A DNA stretch of 64,000 nt, taken from positions 36,696,701-36,760,700 of the forward strand of contig OX637396.1 of NCBI GenBank assembly GCA_951799425.1, given 5' to 3'. The notes beneath the pieces were generated by a model. It made no database searches, was not told the DNA's origin, and worked only from the letters and a program-made list of their open reading frames with translations. This document shows positions 44,063 through 53,725 of the stretch, in pieces. How positions within the stretch are numbered: the stretch's first letter is position 1; the number at the start of each line of letters is the position of its first letter. Origin of the DNA: Ilex aquifolium. Lineage: Eukaryota; Streptophyta; Magnoliopsida; Aquifoliales; Aquifoliaceae. The position numbers and the translations under genes are program-made.

Positions 44063-44830
44063 GATGATTTTGCTGGGGAGTTTCAAGGTTGGGTTTTGGG
44101 GGTGGTGGAGGGGTTGGGTGGTGGTGGGTTTTAGAGATGGGTAGTCGGTTTTGCTGGTTGGGGTTGGACTTCGCTGGTTGTGGTGGTGGGGGTGGGTTGT
44201 GGGTTTCGATGGTGGGGGTTGGGGATGGATTGTGGGTTTCGATTGTTGGGGTTGGGGGTTTCGATTGTTGGGGGTTGGATTGGGGGTGGGCTTCGGTGGT
44301 GGTGGGGGTGGGGGTGGGTTTCGGTGGCGGGATTGGGGTTGGGTTTCGGTAGTTGTGGTTTTGGATTTCGGTGGTTGTGGTGACTCTACCACAGTGGTGG
44401 GGTTTCGGTGGTGGTTTGGGGTGGTCAGTGGGGGTTGGGGGTGGTTTTGGTGATGGGTTTCAGTGGTGGGGATGGGTTTCGGTGGGTGGTTTTGGGTGGT
44501 CAGTGGGGGTTGGGGGTGGTCAGTGGGAGTTGGGTGGTGGTTTTGGGTGGTCAGTGGGGGTTGGGGTGGGTTTCGGTGGGTGGGGTTGGGTGGTCAGTGG
44601 CGTTGGGTGGTGGTTTTGGGTGGTCAGTGGGGGTTGGGTGGTGGTTTTGGGTGGTAAATTTTTGGTATAATACCAAATAAGTTTTTTATTTTTGTTTTCA
44701 CAATTTTTTAAATATAAATGACTACCAAACATGTTTTATATTTTTAATTTTTAACACCAAAAAAACAAAATTTAGTTTAATTTTTTTTATAAAAAAAAAT
44801 ATAAAAACGAAAACGTTACCAAACGCACCC
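43635..44830 (+). mobile_element. PIF/Harbinger-like element with promoter-like cargo
   Basis: A 1196-bp element flanked by TTA (43632-43634 and 44831-44833). The left end GGGCCCGTTTGGTAAC and the right end (reverse complement GGGTGCGTTTGGTAACG) are inverted repeats followed by T-rich sequence such as GTTTTCGTTTTTA. Inside are a TATA-box-like TATAAAAA (43893-43900), a CT-rich leader, an ATG at 43970 with a 37-nt exon-like piece ending at a GT donor (44006/44007), a (CT)n run, and a G/T-rich array. No transposase was seen. Whether the cargo drives transcription is unknown. Confidence 0.65.
44085..44660. repeat. G/T-skewed tandem array
   Basis: About 570 bp almost free of C and A on the plus strand, made of degenerate units built from GGTGGT, TTTTGGG, GGTTGGG and GGTCAGTGGGGGTTGGG. 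The latter recur every 30-45 bp in 44427-44655. Open frames on both strands (Gly/Trp-rich plus; Pro/Thr-rich minus 44392-44021) are composition artefacts. It lies inside the PIF-like element. Confidence 0.85.
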
Positions 44831-44833
44831 TTA

Positions 44834-45087
44834 GATTTGATGCCCTTTGTTTTTTAGAGTTCACTTGGAAAGTGGTACTGGTACTTGGTCCCTCCACACT
44901 GACATATCACACTAGTGATAACTGAAAAGGTTCCAACCTTATACATTGTATTTGGAAAGTGAGGTCTTGTTGGCCCTTTATAGATAATGCCTATGAGTTT
45001 GTCACGTAATTGAAGTGCCTAGTTGTCTCGCTCCCCACTAGGGGGGTGGGGTGGGGTGGGGTGGTTCCGTGGATGTACCCGTTTTGA
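44834..45087. other. Short spacer, nothing recognised
   Basis: Mixed-composition spacer with a G-rich tandem GGGGT run (about 45041-45064). No coding, terminal repeats or RNA gene were found. Confidence 0.4.
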
Positions 45088-45398
45088 GGGATCAAAATTT
45101 TCTTTCATTGCTTAGGCCACCTAAAAAATAGAAACGTTTGTAATAAAATGGAGATGTTTTAAAAACAGAATGGAGATGTTGGTCCAAATATAATAAAATA
45201 TTTTGAAGAAATTTACCTTTTACAAAATATATCGAAACACCCTTGGTCGAAATACCGAAACATTTCGAAATGTCGTGAAACATTTTAAAGCACCTTAAAC
45301 ATTCAAATTTTGAATTAATTATCGATTTGTTTCGATTTTTTTGAAAATAATTTTTTTTTTATCTATTTTAATATGTTCTAAATGAAATTTTGATCCTT
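45088..45398. mobile_element. Second MITE with ATCAAAATTT ends
   Basis: About 310 bp starting GGGATCAAAATTTTC and ending GAAATTTTGATCCTTG, inverted at the ends and related to 41194-41803. The interior includes TTTCGAAATGTCGTGAAAC-type pieces. The minus-strand frame at 45092-45283 is not supported as a gene. The target duplication is unclear. Confidence 0.5.
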
Positions 45399-45962
45399 GC
45401 TTGTATCTAGAATGAAGGGAAATTATTCGTGGGGGCGTGTGGGAACCAAGACGACCTCACTAAACTTGGTAGTTATAAATGAACTAGGTATAAAACTTAT
45501 TTTAGTCTAAATTAAAGAGTTATGGGGATGTGTAAATCTATATAATAAAGCAAGTAATTCTGCTTATACAAACTACAACGACGACCCAAATAATTTAAAT
45601 TCGACGATTTATATTACGATTTTAATTTTAACTACAGTAATTCAATTCATCTATTTATATTACGATTTAAATTTTAATTTTTTAAGCACAGTAATTCAAC
45701 CCATGTATTAAAAAAAAAAGAAAAATACTTGCTAAATAGGCTTAAAAAACTGACTTAAAATTTTGACTTAATGAATCACTATCATTAAATAAGTAATGAG
45801 TTCTAATAAGTAGTGAGACCCACAGTTAAATCAATGATAATGACAAATATAACAGCCACTTCATATTTTTAAGTTAGTTTTTTAAGTCTGTGTAACATTG
45901 TTCTAAAAAAAAGAGTAGTGCTATTTAGACCTAAAAATATGATCTTATTTTTTTGACATTAT
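45399..45962. other. AT-rich spacer
   Basis: No gene. A sequence at 45537, TCTATATAATAAAGCAAG after an A, resembles a Helitron 5' end, but I found no matching 3' hairpin with CTAG downstream. Otherwise nothing is recognised. Confidence 0.35.
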
Positions 45963-46532
45963 TGATGATGCACAAATTGGCTTTGCACACCACCTGTCAA
46001 GTATGAATAATAAAATGCAGTAATTAAAGTAGAGGGAGAGAGAAGACAAAGTTTATAGTGGTTCGGTCAACGTGACCCACGTCTACTTTAAATGGCAAGG
46101 GTCGCCGATATTTTATTAACTCCGGTGTGTAGGGAGAGTAGAGGGTACAAGTTTAGAGAGGGAGAGGAGATATGTGCTCCCTTGAGTGTCATGCCCCCCA
46201 AGTGTTGGTGGGGTTTACAATTTATAGTCGTTCCCCAATAGATTAGGGCTACTTAACAACAATTATCCAACTATTCTGGTGGGGCTTGCGGCTTCTCCTC
46301 AACGGGTGAGGCCGTTGAGGTGCTCTCCATGAGACTCGGTCAAGGTTGACCGCTTTCAAGGTGGTGGAGGAGGTGAGGGTCTTGAGTGCTCCCTTGATGT
46401 CGTAGTCAAACTGATGTAGCTCCATGATGAACCTGACTGAACTTGGACCTCTTTGAGCTTGACTAGCTGGACCTCTTGAAGTTGGGCCCTTGGACTTGTA
46501 ACATGAGTTGGGCCCTCGGGCTTGGCCTATCA
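45963..46532. mobile_element. Solo LTR, 570 bp, ATTAT duplication
   Basis: The segment starts TGATGATGCAC and ends GGCCTATCA, and is flanked on both sides by ATTAT (45958-45962 and 46533-46537). TG...CA tips with a 5-bp duplication and no internal region show a solo LTR left by recombination. It contains GTGGTTCGGTCAACGTGACC, a motif type common in plant LTRs. It is much richer in G+C than its flanks. Open frames inside are not genes. Confidence 0.85.
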
Positions 46533-46537
46533 ATTAT

Positions 46538-47103
46538 GATATAGTTTCATTAGAATTATTGGATCAAGAGTCAGTTCCAATATTTTATTGACTCCACAAT
46601 CAATCTAAAAATCATAATGAATCAAGTCAATAAGTCAAGTCAGATATTTAGTTTCAAATAACATTGCAAAAAAAAAAAACATGCAATGGAGCACCCTATT
46701 TCATAACAATACTGAAACTGAAAGGAAGGGTATAAGGGTAAAAGACATGCCAATTGGCAAGTTTATTCATCCCTGATCAAACATACTTGTACCCACAAAG
46801 TATCTTTAAACATTTTATCTTTCTAACCCATTGAAGCAAAATCTCACGTTCACGTGGCACTGTTCCCCTTCACACACAAACAACCTACTATCACCCATTC
46901 GTTCTTTAATCTCAAAGATTTCTCTACTTTCTCTCCATTTTTTTTTAAACAATGTTATTTAGACATAATTTAATATATCATAAAACTATTAAATTAATTA
47001 TGGGTCCGAATAAATACTGAGACCCATTGTCAATTCAATATTTATGAATGATTAGATCAGTAAATTAGGTCAGTCAAAAATTTATCTGGTTTTTCTCCTA
47101 CTT
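46538..47103. other. AT-rich spacer
   Basis: No coding or RNA gene seen. The sequence contains phrases such as TTTAGACATAATTTAATAT and ACCCATTGTCAATTCAAT that are also seen near 45780-45960, suggesting decayed MITE remnants. Boundaries could not be set. Confidence 0.35.
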
Positions 47104-47332
47104 TTTTTTTTTTTGGGTAACTAAGCTGTCCCAGTGGATTACAACAATACGTTATCCAACTCACTTACTGTATTAGTACTGGATTTTGTACAAAATCGTC
47201 TCTCCACACAAGGGAATAAATTTATAGACGATGGCCCCAAAGGCCTGAATACTTCATGAGATATTCGAACCTCTGACATTGTCTGTGAAAACAATTATCA
47301 GGTGGTCAAGCTAACACCTCACACCATGCTTC
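47104..47332 (-). mobile_element. Probable tRNA-derived SINE
   Basis: On the minus strand: GGTGTTAGCTTGACCACCTG (A-box-like) near the 5' end, then GAGGTTCGAATATCTC, a B-box-like GGTTCGAATAT, then about 180 bp ending GTTACCC and an A-run (plus-strand poly(T) at 47102-47115). This is the layout of a plant SINE. A (GT)n microsatellite adjoins its 5' side (47335-47351). I did not find a clean target duplication. Confidence 0.6.
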
Positions 47333-47647
47333 CCGTGTGTGTGTGTGTGTGTTTATGAGCAATTATAAGTCATTGTCCAGTTTGGCATATTCAGAAAGTG
47401 GATAGTTGTATTGTATGTGACTGATGCAAGTTTCCCTTGTGATGTGAGTTTGCAATGAGTACTAGTATGTTCGAGCTTGGTCCGGGCTCGTGACGAGTTT
47501 CAAATATTTTTTCTTCAATCTCAACCTCAACTCATTAATTTTTTTTATAGCCACAAATTCGGGTTACTTGTTTATGAAGTATGTTCAGGCTCGTGACGAG
47601 CATCAAACTTTTTGCCAAGCTCGATTTGCCAATTAAATAAATAGAAG

Positions 47648-48309
47648 AGTAAATTATATTTTGCCCTCATGAATTATTATTTTTGTTTTACTTTGTACTC
47701 TCAATTATAAAATTTATCACATTACACCCTAAAGTATCAATTTCGTTTCATATTACTCCAATAGATAACAAAAAACTTGAAAGTTTGTCAAAGGAGGGGA
47801 GGAAAACCCCAAAGAGCTTCTCGCCAAGTACCTACTAGCTAACTGAAAAGCTTTACTGATAGGAGGTACAGGCCCAGCCCGGCGCACGAAGCAGGCGGAA
47901 ATCGATACCCCGCGAGGCTGGCGAAGTTGGCACAAGAAATAGGAGGATTCAGAGCCGTAGGACAGCTTCCATGTGATTACCAATTTATTTTATCTCTTTT
48001 GCAACTAAATGGTTGTTGGGGAAAAAAAAAAAGGTCAGCTAAATGAAGAAAATTTGGAGTTTAGGAAGAGCATAGTCATGGATCGATATTTTTCTTGATT
48101 CTTGACCTACATATGTGCAATAGGCTACTGCTTATCGGCAATACAGACCACTCACATGCACATTTACCATAAAAAAATTGACAGTCGTTATCTATTGGAG
48201 TGATATGAAGTAAAATTTATATTTTAGGGTACAATGTGAAAAATTTATAGTTGAGAGTACAAAATAAAATAAAGGTAATAATTCATGATGATAAAATATA
48301 ATTTACCCT
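47648..48309. mobile_element. MULE-like element around GC-richer insert
   Basis: Flanked by AAATAGAAG (47639-47647) and AAATAGAAC (48310-48318), a 9-bp duplication with one mismatch. Terminal inverted repeats of about 120 bp start AGTAAATTATATTTTG (left) and AGGGTAAATTATATTTTA (right, reverse complement), and run to CTCCAATAGATAAC. Between the TIRs, about 47790-47985 is distinctly GC-richer (for example GCCCAGCCCGGCGCACGAAG) and looks like foreign, possibly organelle-derived or genic, sequence. The minus-strand open frame at 47753-47983 covers it but has no known domain. Confidence 0.75.
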
Positions 48310-48694
48310 AAATAGAACTCTAGCTTAAACTAGAGTTTAGGCTCATGTTCAAATTAAGCCCGACTCATTTATACACATATAATATTATTTATATAATTTA
48401 ATAGTAATATGTAGATTTTATTATATATTAATATATATTGTGCACAAAACATAAAAAAATAGTCACATACAATTGCATATATATATATATATATATATCC
48501 ATTGACCTTAAAGAGTCGAATAAGTCACTCCTTGTGCTTAGCTTATTTATCAAACAGATTTAAAAATCGAGCTTGCACACGTTTGGTTTTATAAATGAAT
48601 GAATTTGAATGAACTTCTATTCAAGTTGATATGAAACTATTCATGAATAACTCAATTTTTTAGTAGTAGTTGCAATAGAAAATTTTATTGTGAT
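48310..48694. other. AT-rich spacer with (AT)n
   Basis: AT-rich; (AT)n at about 48478-48498. Phrases such as CTTAAACTAGAGTTTAGGCTC and GAGCTTGCACACG echo the sequence left of the MULE (47470-47635, CGAGCTTGGTCCGGGCTCG). The MULE may thus be nested in an older element of unknown type. No coding. Confidence 0.4.
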
Positions 48695-49482
48695 TGATGG
48701 TGCTCAAAAATACTATATCCGAGTGCAGAACAAAGACTGTGCGTGAGGCCCAGTGGGGGGGCTTTGTGAATGTTGTGTCAATAGAAAAATAATTGTTGAC
48801 GTTGGATCAAAGAACAAGATAAAAGTGGTTCATCTTAACCGAAAGACTAAGGTTACATCCACTGTATTTGAGGCTCTTGCTCCTTAAAATTTGTATTGTT
48901 TGAAGTAGAAGATAATGTTTACAGTGAGTTTCTTGGCTTAGAGCCTTTCTACACTATGCCTTCTAGGTAAAATTCTGGAACTCTCTCACATAGTGCTTTT
49001 GTCTTCTATTTATACATGTGGCCTTCTAGGATTTTCTGTGATTCCTTTTTTTTCTTAGCTGATTCTGTGGTCCCCTCTTCCTTTGTCCTATAGCGATGTC
49101 TGTCACTCTGACACATGTTGTGCCCACGATCCTCAAAACGGTATGTGTACAAATATTCCCTTTACCAGGGAATGTTTGTACGCTAGGGGCTCCAGAAGCT
49201 GTCCCTTTGTTTCCTGGACACGTGGTGCGATAAGAGCGGCTTATGATCTATCGCGTATCGAGCTCCTAGTTCTTGGGCTGGTCTATTTCGCCGAGCTTAA
49301 ATTGACCAAGCAAGCACAAACCGATCTGGACGTCATTAGACTTTCTTCCTTGGGTTATGTTCCGCTCTTATGACGGAGTGGGTATGCTACGAATGAGCTG
49401 TTTAGATTGTCAGGTAACTAGGAGGCCCATCATATGTTTTGAACTTCGACTGGGCAGCCCAAGCCAAAATCCATCCTCATCA
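48695..49482 (+). mobile_element. Solo LTR, 788 bp, GTGAT duplication
   Basis: The segment starts TGATGGTGCTCAAAAATAC and ends CATCCTCATCA. GTGAT flanks it at 48690-48694 and 49483-49487. It holds a TATTTATA sequence (about 49009-49016) that could be the LTR promoter TATA box. No primer-binding site or internal domains follow, so it is a solo LTR. Open frames inside (49083-49373, 49357-49584) are non-genic. Confidence 0.85.
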
Positions 49483-49487
49483 GTGAT

Positions 49488-49756
49488 TATGTCGAGTAAT
49501 CTACCAAAAAACAAAGTAAAAGAAACCATTCACATGTCGTGTCTTGAAAACAAGTGTTGTTTTCTCAAATTATATTGGATATGAGAGTAAGATTATGCAG
49601 TACCAAATCTCTATCAGTATCTGTAACCATTGATTAACAAATTGATAAAGAAATAATAAAGGATATTAAAATATGAAAACTCTACCCATATTATATTTTT
49701 ATTTGATGGAAAGTGAAAGTACGTTATTAAAAAGTGATATTTCGATGCTGTAATAA
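49488..49756. other. Spacer, nothing recognised
   Basis: AT-rich spacer without a gene, RNA or terminal repeat that I can support. Confidence 0.4.
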
Positions 49757-50131
49757 GGGAAAATTCTACGAGAAAAAAAAAAATTGGTAACGTATTGTTG
49801 ATTGTAATTTTTTATGGTAAAATTATACATTTGAAAGAAAAAGTTACAATTGCTCAATGGCAGACCATGGTCGATTACATACCCTTATGATCGATCATGC
49901 TCATTAGTTTTCCTTGAGCAGTTGTAACTTTTTTCTTATGAGTTGTAAATTGAGTTTTAAAAGTTGTAACATAACCTTTAAAAGTTATCATTTTGGTATC
50001 GATCGCAATCTTCCATGATTGATCATACCCCTTTAAAAGTTATAATTTACACCTTAAAAAAGTTATAATTGACCTGTAAAAAATTATAATTGTTGGTACG
50101 ATACCGTTGACAGTATCGTAACCTTTCCCCT
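49757..50131. mobile_element. MITE A of a tandem pair
   Basis: About 375 bp. The left end is GGGAAAATTCTACGAG; the right end is ATCGTAACCTTTCCCCT (inverse AGGGGAAAGGTTACGAT). Internally it contains repeated AAAAGTTATAATT and GATCGATCATG pieces. GTAATAA stands on its left and GTAATGA on its right, shared with the next element. No coding. Confidence 0.6.
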
Positions 50132-50138
50132 GTAATGA

Positions 50139-50410
50139 GGGGAAATTCTACGGTACCATTTTTTTTTTCTTTGGGTACCCTACCTCCGATTATCACTTTT
50201 TATGGGTAAAATTATAACTTTGAAAGGATAAGTTACATTTGCTTAAGTGGAAGGTCATGATGGACCACAAACACCAAAGATCAATCATGAAAATCTCGAC
50301 ATCGATCACAACCTCTCATAATTGATCATGCCTTTTAAAAATTGTAATTTACACCTCAAAAAAATTATAACTTAATTTCGATACCGCCAACAATACCGTA
50401 ACCTTTTCCC
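50139..50410. mobile_element. MITE B of a tandem pair
   Basis: About 272 bp, starting GGGGAAATTCTACGGTACC and ending ACCGTAACCTTTTCCC. GTAATGA is on both sides (50132-50138 and 50411-50417). It shares its ends and internal motifs with the preceding element but is shorter. The same orientation and a shared target sequence suggest insertion next to, or tandem duplication of, one element. Confidence 0.6.
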
Positions 50411-50417
50411 GTAATGA

Positions 50418-51276
50418 CACTCTAGATATAATAGTATTGAATTATACTGGATAAGGCAAGATATCCAGATATGGCACTCAGATCATGAGTCAGTTTTACC
50501 CACTACTGAGACTGGTGTCCCATTATAAGAACCTTGTGCCCAACTTAAAAGAGGCATAACAAATGTGCTTATCTACTATTCCTAGGGAAAGTTATTGTCC
50601 GATAAGGAGAATAATAATGTCTTGGTCAAAAGGGGTTAAAAAGATTAGGAGAATAGTTGAATTTTCCCTCCAAATATTCTTTAATTTAACAAAGAATATG
50701 GATTCTTAAGAATATATTGAATCTGTTTTAATGAAAGAGAATATGATCGACTTGAATTATTTAGAATACGAATATGAGTGTCAAGGCATATTCGTATTCT
50801 AAATATGTGAGTCGGGATAGATGACTGAGAGAGAGAGAGAGAGAGAGTTATGGCAAGCCGGCATAGATGAGTCAATGAAGATGAAGTTTTGAGTCCCCAT
50901 ATTACTAGCCTAGAACATGATCATCAAAGAAAACAACAATGTAGGGACGAAGGTGATGGATATGAGAGTAAGTAATTTTTGCGAATGGATAGATTATTAG
51001 TTGATCTTTTCTGTCTGAATGATCTTTGTCGATTTAATTCATTGTTATTATTGGATTAATGTTTCAAAATTAGCTTAATTGACGTCTTTATGCATTAAAT
51101 TTGGACTCATTTAGCTTTCTCATCTCTCATTCCACAAAATTGTTTTGTCATCAACATTATGAAGACATTGTCATGGGTAAGATAAGATGCTCAAAAACCT
51201 TGTACACTCAAACTTATGATGAAGATATATAAAGGTTGACTTTTCTATGAAGTCAACTATTGAGCTATAACATTTT
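50418..51276. other. AT-rich spacer with (GA)n
   Basis: No gene seen. A (GA)n microsatellite lies at about 50827-50847. The phrase CATATTCGTATTCTAAATA with an inverse TTAGAATACGAATATG (about 50760-50805) forms a small palindrome. The minus-strand frame at 50681-50875 is not supported. Confidence 0.4.
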
Positions 51277-51448
51277 GAGAAATACTATGTATCTCAAATC
51301 TCTAACCCAAATCTTTATAACAAATGAAGGGAGACCATTGGATGAGTGGGTCATTTCAACTTTTTTAAATGGGATCCACTGATCCAATGGTCTCCCTTGA
51401 TTTGGGATGAAAATTTGAGTTTGAGATTTTGGATACATAGCATTGCTC
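51277..51448. mobile_element. Foldback MITE with 9-bp duplication
   Basis: 172 bp flanked by TAACATTTT at 51268-51276 and 51449-51457. The left arm GAGAAATACTATGTATC and the right-end reverse complement GAGCAATGCTATGTATC match, and the foldback continues to GGGAGACCATTGGAT near the centre. A MULE-type 9-bp duplication. No coding. Confidence 0.8.
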
Positions 51449-51592
51449 TAACATTTTACTTTTATGTTTAAGCTTTCACAACATATCTCCAAACCATAGG
51501 GTTAGCAATCTGCAGTGGTTGCCTTTCTATGAAGTCAACTATTCAAACTATGTCTTTTTATAATATAGAAAAATTGAAAAAAAAGTTCTACC

Positions 51593-51594
51593 TC

Positions 51595-51643
<49 letters not shown>
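51593..51643. repeat. (AT)n(GT)n compound microsatellite
   Basis: An (AT)n run of about 8 units followed by about 17 GT units. Around it (51225-51800) phrases such as GTTAGCAAT and CACAACATATCT recur two or three times, suggesting an old local duplication. Confidence 0.9.
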
Positions 51644-51646
<3 letters not shown>

Positions 51647-51849
51647 GCCTTCACAACGTACGGAAATATTATGGTATCGAATACTAAAAAGTTGGTATAA
51701 ATACTATAAAAAATGGTAAGTAATAAGGTAACAAGTAATCAAACCCTACAACATATCTGGCAATCAGAAGGTTAGCAATATGTGATGGTTGACTTTTTCT
51801 TAGGTCTACCAGCCTAAGTCTTTGTTTGATTTTTCTTTTCTTGTTTTTT

Positions 51850-52318
51850 TTAGGAGTTTATATAGATTATTGAAAGTCAACTTATCAATGGGTCAGATTG
51901 GAATTTGAATATATAGTTATTTGAATTAAATTTTTATTTTTAAAAAAATTTGACCCGATTATCCAATAGGATATTATTTTAGAATTCATATTTGAATCCG
52001 TAAATATTAGGTATCCACTCTCAATATCCGATCCAAGAAACTTACTCAAATTCGAATTCATGAAGCACACGATATAACGGATTTAGATTTATATTTGAAT
52101 AATCAGTCGAAAACTCCATATCCGATTAATCTAAGTCGGACTCGGATCAAACTCGGATAAAGTTCAATCAATTGATAGTCCTAGTTGGACGTATTAATTT
52201 TTTCTAGTTTAATGATTTTGTTTTTTAAGGAGGTCCTTTCCGGTATGTTTTTTAATGTTCGCATTTTGTATAAATCATATGTCTCGAGTCTGAAAGTCAA
52301 ACTGAGTATAATTTTTTT
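51850..52318. other. AT-rich spacer, possible hAT remnant
   Basis: Repeated ATATCCGA, ACTCGGAT and AATTCGAATTC pieces (about 51960-52170) resemble subterminal repeats of hAT-like elements, but I could not find both ends. No coding is supported; small frames at 51885-52070 and 52185-52376 have no known domain. Confidence 0.35.
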
Positions 52319-52597
52319 AGGACAAATTATATTTCACACCCTAAAAAAATTAAAAATGTTTACTTTATACCTTTAAAAATTAAAATTTTCACATTGTACT
52401 ATTAATGTGTTAGAACTGTTATAAATTATAATGTGGCAATTTTGTTAGTTTCTGTTGTTCATTCCGTCGTCGTCAATGGATGGTTTTCAACATAATAACT
52501 TCTAATACGTTGAAGCTGCAATGTAAAGAATTTTGATCTTTGAAAGTACAAAGTAAATTTTTTTAAAACTTTCGAGATGTAAAGTGTGATTCTCTCC
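52319..52597. mobile_element. MITE with imperfect long TIRs
   Basis: About 280 bp. The left part (AGGACAAATTATATTTCACA, then TTTACTTTATACCTTTAAAA and TTTTCACATTGTAC) is matched in inverse by the right part (reverse complement GGAGAGAATCACACTTTACA, then TTTACTTTGTACTTTCAAAG and TTCTTTACATTGCAGC). The plan resembles the MULE-like element at 47648-48309. T-runs at both sides mask the target duplication. Confidence 0.55.
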
Positions 52598-52814
52598 TTT
52601 TTTTTTTTTTTTTCAAATTTCTCGAGATGCAAAGTGATATTGAATTATTTTGTAAAAGAGAGTTTTGAGATCATTGACTAATTGGAGTTGACTAAAGAGG
52701 AAGTGTATCGCAAGCAAAAAAAAAAAAAACCAATGCTGAAAAGTTTTGTTTCAACAAACGAACAAATATTCAATGAATGAACTGAGTTCGCATGGCCAAA
52801 ATTCAAGTCCATGG

Positions 52815-53310
52815 ATGTGAGCGGTTCAATTGGGTTTTTTTTTTTTTTTTGGGGGGGGGGGGGTTGTTATGACTTATGTATTAAACAGGTATATGACTCA
52901 TTTATTAAACAGGTAAAAATCGTAAAATTGAATACGATTTTGTTTATTTAAACGGTTTACCTGACATAACTTGTATTACTCATTAATTCTACAACACACA
53001 AAAATTCCTAATTAAAAGCACTAATTTTATAACAAATTCAGTCATTTATTAAACTAGTAATAGAGTGGTAAACCAATAGTAATCAAGTGGTAATGGATAA
53101 TCGAGTGATATATCAATTTATTAAATGGATAATCGGGTGATAAACGGATTAAGAGACTCCATCTGAAAATGACTCATTTATTACGCAGATTTTGCAGATC
53201 CACCCTTTTTATCACCCTGAATCCGTTAAAATCAAACTTAAACCCCCTAATTTTATGTCGATTCATATTACGTAATCAGGTCGTGTTGAATTTTTGTCAG
53301 GCCTACCCAT
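52815..53310. mobile_element. Probable hAT-like element, degenerate
   Basis: The right end is GTGTTGAATTTTTGTCAGGCCTA (ends about 53309), very like the right end of the hAT MITE at 54723-55441. Inside are phrases on the theme of TTTATTAAACAGG and GGTAATGGATAATCGGG. The left end is probably near 52815 (GGATGTGAGCGG). The flanks CCAT/CCCAT do not give a clear 8-bp duplication. It contains a T-run and G-run (52838-52862). Confidence 0.5.
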
Positions 53311-53581
53311 GATAGAGTAAAGTAAAACAACAATTTGTTGAAATTAAAACTAGAGGTGATGGATTGCAATTGGGCCATAAGTTGAAGGTGACAATATAAT
53401 TTTCCTAATTGAAAAACTAAACATAATTAATCAGTATGTGGCCTCTTTAATGACCAAAAGGAAAAATAAATAAAACAATAATGCTATGTGCACCACTTTG
53501 TCTATTCCTCTTGATATAGTATGCTCTCAATCTTTAAATATCCAATGCATTTATTGAAATCCATTAATCTAAGAACAATGT
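53311..53581. other. Spacer, nothing recognised
   Basis: AT-rich spacer without supported features. Confidence 0.4.
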
Positions 53582-53725
53582 TACAAAATTCAAAAAGTTG
53601 TAACTCAAATGCATATTATCTCTTAGATGAGTGGGTCCCATTAATTTTTTCAATGGGACCCATTTATCTCACACTTATTTAAGGAATGATATACATTTGA
53701 ATTTTAATTTTTGAATTTTATTTGA
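53582..53725. mobile_element. Foldback MITE
   Basis: A hairpin centred at about 53650: AGTGGGTCCCATT, a 9-bp loop, AATGGGACCCATTT, with arms extending imperfectly to AAATTCAAAAAGTT on the left and its inverse on the right. The ends and duplication are uncertain. Confidence 0.55.

Noticed and set aside
44021..44680. Pro/Thr-rich (minus) and Gly/Trp-rich (plus) frames of 64-123 aa
   Set aside because: Composition artefacts of the G/T-skewed array inside a PIF-like element; no domain, and several frames are open at once.
45537..45560. Helitron-like 5' end (TCTATATAATAAAGCAAG)
   Set aside because: No downstream hairpin followed by CTAG and T could be matched, so the element cannot be delimited.
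49083..49584. 96- and 75-aa frames
   Set aside because: They fall within or across the end of a solo LTR with clear tips and a 5-bp duplication.
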